Shown here one piece after another: positions 61,647 to 64,000 of a stretch of 64,000 nucleotides of DNA; position 1 is the first letter of the stretch, and every line of letters starts with the position of its first letter. Below the pieces are notes generated by a model, which was not told the DNA's origin, did no database searches, and was given only the letters and a program-made list of their open reading frames with translations. The stretch comes from Halomicrobium urmianum. GTDB lineage: Archaea; Halobacteriota; Halobacteria; Halobacteriales; Haloarculaceae. The stretch lies in assembly GCF_020217425.1 (NCBI RefSeq), contig NZ_CP084090.1, positions 682,001-746,000 of the forward strand. Direction: 5' to 3'. The translations under genes and the position numbers were made by a program.

Positions 61647-62597
61647 ATGTCCGACACTGCCCTGACGCGACGCAGCGTACTGCGAGCGACCGGTGCGGCC
61701 GTCGCGGCCGCGGCCGTCCCCGCGAGCGCACAGGCCGGCAGCGAGTGGACCGCCGTGGAGTCGCCCACCGGCAACGCCCTCCACGACGTCGAATACACGT
61801 CAGCGGGCGCGTACACCGTCGGCGGCGGCGGCGTCGTCCTCGAGCGGACCGAGACGGGCTGGCAGAAGGTCCTCGACGGCGGTCCGACCGGCAACGGCAA
61901 CGACGTCTACGGCGCGGACGTGACCGACGACGGCCGGCGCCTGTGGTTCGTCGGCGCTTCGGGCGCGATCGGCGAGTACGACGTCGTGACGGGGAACCTG
62001 AACGACCACTCCGCGCCCATGGACGTGACGAACAACTTCAACGACGTCGCTGTCACCGGCGAGGCCGGCGAGGCCGACGTCTACGTGGCCGGCGACTCGG
62101 GCAAGCTGTACTACAGCTTCGAGAACGGCACCGAGGGGACCTGGGAGTACGTTACCCCGGCCTCTGGCTCGGCGATCAACGCCGTCGACTTCTACGACGA
62201 CCGGAAGGGTCACGTCGTCGACGGCAACCAGACGGTCCTGCACACGCGGGACGGCGCGACCTGGGACGAGATCGGCCTCTCCGACGCGAACTACAACCTC
62301 TACGGCGTCGACTCCGACGGCGCGGACGACGTGTGGGTCTCCGGCGGCGGCGGGTCGATCTACCGCTGGGACGGCAGCCAGTGGCGTCGCGAGGACAACG
62401 GCGACCCCGGCCTCCGCGACGTCGAAGTCGAGGGCGGCGACGGCCTGACCGTCGGCAGCGGCGGGAGCGTCTTCGACCGCGACGCCGGCGATGGCTGGGC
62501 ACGGGAGCAGACGCCGACCGGCGCGAACCTGAAGGCGGTCGTCCGCGGCGATACGGACGTCGCGGTCGGCGCGGGCGGTGCGATCATCGAGCGGTAG
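61647..62597 (+). CDS. Tat-exported beta-propeller protein
   Basis: A 316-residue protein starting MSDTALTRRSVLRATGAAVAAAAV, a twin-arginine signal peptide cleaved near ASAQAG. The rest is a beta-propeller built of repeats such as VGGGGVVLERTETGWQKV, WFVGASGAIGEYDVV, VYVAGDSGKLYYSF and VWVSGGGGSIYRWDG, similar to Ycf48-like and other WD/YVTN propellers. It is probably attached to or released from the cell surface. No catalytic site was seen. Confidence 0.82.
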   Translation: MSDTALTRRSVLRATGAAVAAAAVPASAQAGSEWTAVESPTGNALHDVEYTSAGAYTVGGGGVVLERTETGWQKVLDGGPTGNGNDVYGADVTDDGRRLWFVGASGAIGEYDVVTGNLNDHSAPMDVTNNFNDVAVTGEAGEADVYVAGDSGKLYYSFENGTEGTWEYVTPASGSAINAVDFYDDRKGHVVDGNQTVLHTRDGATWDEIGLSDANYNLYGVDSDGADDVWVSGGGGSIYRWDGSQWRREDNGDPGLRDVEVEGGDGLTVGSGGSVFDRDAGDGWAREQTPTGANLKAVVRGDTDVAVGAGGAIIER

Positions 62598-62687
62598 GCT
62601 CGCCGTAGCCTCCGAGCAGTAGGCCCGCTGTAGATTTCGGATTCGCCGGTGCTGGCCAATACGGAGAGCTCCCGAATGTCAACGCCT

Positions 62688-62703
62688 ACCAAAGCACTTT
62701 GGT
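62688..62703. promoter_or_regulatory. Palindromic operator candidate
   Basis: ACCAAAG-CA-CTTTGGT, a perfect 16-bp palindrome, lies just upstream of TACGATAG (62712-62719), which is about 21-28 bp before the ATG at 62740. A repressor bound here would block the promoter. Confidence 0.5.
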
Positions 62704-62739
62704 GTGACACTTACGATAGTGTGGTACATGGTGACAGCC

Positions 62740-63012
62740 ATGCAGCACGACTCCGCGGCTCCCGACGGCTGGCGCCGGGGCACCGCCACGCACCTGGATC
62801 GGAAGTACACGCCCGCGACCCCGCTGGCCTTCGAGCAGGAGCGGACCGGCCGGCGCGTCGAGGTGATCCCGACGCTGATGTCCGCGCCCGGCGACGACGT
62901 GACCTGGCACGTCCGCGCGGTGGACGACCAGGTGCGCGTCGTCGAGGACGAGATCGAGGACAGAGAGACGGCGCTGGACAGGGCGCGGGACGCGATGGAA
63001 GAGCGGCCGTAG
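62740..63012 (+). CDS. Hypothetical haloarchaeal protein (90 residues)
   Basis: Begins MQHDSAAPDGWRRGTATHL. It contains DRKYTPATPLAFEQERTGRRVEVIPTL and a helical end, EDEIEDRETALDRARDAMEERP. It is soluble and acidic. Two other in-frame starts (62704 and 62728) exist, but 62740 fits the TATA spacing. Function unknown. Confidence 0.65.
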   Translation: MQHDSAAPDGWRRGTATHLDRKYTPATPLAFEQERTGRRVEVIPTLMSAPGDDVTWHVRAVDDQVRVVEDEIEDRETALDRARDAMEERP

Positions 63013-63068
63013 GCGGGCGGCTACCGGAGGGCCCGCAGTCGCGCTTCGACGGCCGTAGAGTCCGACGA

Positions 63069-64000
63069 TTAGAGCTGCTGTACGTTCCGAAATTCGAACC
63101 GCGCGCCGCCCTCGGACGACTCCGTCACGTCGACGCTCCAGTCGTGGCCCCGAGCGATCGCACGGACGATGTCGAGGCCGAGACCAGTGCCAGTCGACTT
63201 CGAGGAGTACCCGGGCTCGAAGACGCTCTCGTGTTCGTCGGCGGGGATGCCCGGCCCATCGTCGGAAAGGAAAACCCGGCCTCGTCGTCGAGAGCGCCGA
63301 CGGTGACCGTGGCGTCGTCACCGGCGTGTTCGTGGGCGTTCCGGAAGAGGTTCTCGAACAGCTGCTGGAGCCGGTCTCCGTCCGCCAGTACGGTCGCGTC
63401 GGTGTCCACTACGAGTTCCATGTCACCCTCGTCGACGGTGCTCCACGCCCGGTTGACAGCCGAAGCGAGGTCGACCGGGTAGAGGTCCCCGACGGACTTC
63501 CCCTCCTGGGCGAGCGTGAGAAGATCGCTGATCAGGTTCTCGATCCGATCGAGCGCGTTAGCGACTTTCTCCAGATGCTGTTCGTCGCCGGAGGCGTCCA
63601 CGAGTTCGAGGTACCCGGTCGCGACGTTCAGCGGGTTTCGGAGGTCGTGACTGACGACGCTCGCGAACTGTTCGAGCCGGTCGTTCTTCTTCGAGAGTTC
63701 GGAGACGGTCTCTTGGAGTTCCTGCTCGGTCTTCTTCAGGCTGGTCCCGTCAGTGATGATCGCAAACGCGTGTTGCGCGCCGTCGTACCGGTACGGTATC
63801 AGCCGGAGCCGGTAGTACCTGGTGTCGTCGGGCAACGACATGGAGAACTCATTCGTGACTGCCGTCCCCGCCTCGACGGCGCTGTGAAGGTCCTCGTCGA
63901 CGTCGTCGAGATCGATCACGGACTGGAACCGCTGTCCCTCGTACGTCCCATCGACTGGGAAGCTATCGCGGAACTCGTCGTTGACGGTAACGATGGAGAA
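63069..64000 (-). pseudogene. PAS sensor histidine kinase, frameshifted and cut by the window end
   Basis: The N-terminus is beyond the right edge. The visible part has a PAS domain (FSIVTVNDEFRDSFPVDG ... FAIITDGTSLKK), a coiled coil, HisKA (FASVVSHDLRNPLNVATGYLEL) and the start of the ATPase domain. At about 63265-63275 the reading frame breaks: the first frame runs on as noise to 63125, while DDGPGIPADEHESVF, TGTGLGLDIVRAIARGH and FEFRNVQQL continue in the next frame to a stop at 63069. A one-base deletion in an A/T run explains it. A sequencing error cannot be excluded. Confidence 0.75.

Overview
The window is chromosomal DNA from a halophilic archaeon (class Halobacteria). The base composition is very GC-rich, nearly all predicted proteins are strongly acidic, many starts lie about 25 bp downstream of a TATA box (leaderless transcripts), and the gene set is archaeal: aIF5A, archaeal DnaG, siroheme decarboxylase AhbAB, Bat-type HTH and HalOD1 regulators, and several haloarchaea-only DUF families. 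Gene content is compatible with Haloarculaceae, but I cannot place it to genus. I saw no rRNA, tRNA, CRISPR array or transposase gene.

Layout. 1-10.6 kb is almost all on the minus strand: a Nif3-like protein cut by the window edge, a zinc-ribbon protein with hairpin-derived linker repeats, speB next to aIF5A, hsp20-ubiB, a GIDE-like membrane protein, a HAD phosphatase, pterin dehydratase plus LWR-salt protein, and a tightly overlapping tetrapyrrole operon (ahbAB, siroheme-synthase-like dehydrogenase, hemA). 10.7-16.7 kb holds small membrane proteins, a DUF1349 protein, an ABC exporter operon with a secreted partner, and tandem cold-shock genes. 16.7-21.7 kb has two cis-prenyltransferase-family genes, DUF92, GNAT and dnaG. 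21.9-31.3 kb is more accessory: a sugar isomerase, a lysine-free Gln/Gly/Arg/His-rich protein, small membrane proteins, a DUF3311 plus sodium:solute symporter pair, a Tat-exported protein, two regulators and a 56-residue membrane protein. 31.9-41.1 kb carries valS, pdxS, a DCC oxidoreductase, mscS and thrB. 41.3-49.2 kb is sensory and redox genes. 49.4-56.8 kb is the carbamoyl-phosphate synthase locus (carB, carA, an Lrp regulator) with a histidine kinase between. 57-64 kb has a second mscS, PHP, lipid-kinase-like and Nudix isomerase genes, a MoaB-like gene, a Tat-exported beta-propeller and a frameshifted histidine kinase.

The most notable structures are: (i) three copies of an ~84-bp nested palindrome at 11.5, 27.7 and 40.1 kb, which supplies the stop codon and a shared Ser-Arg-Asn tail to three flanking genes; (ii) matching TACGA-N3-TCG(T/C)A sites upstream of carB and between carA and the lrp gene; (iii) the low-complexity protein at 22.7-23.8 kb; (iv) several small-hairpin families, some inside or at the ends of reading frames; (v) a cis-prenyltransferase paralogue without the catalytic N-terminal motif beside a canonical one and a DUF92 protein; and (vi) a type I IPP-isomerase homologue with Ala at the catalytic Cys position. 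Positions and translations were read by eye; family names rest on recognised motifs, not on database searches.
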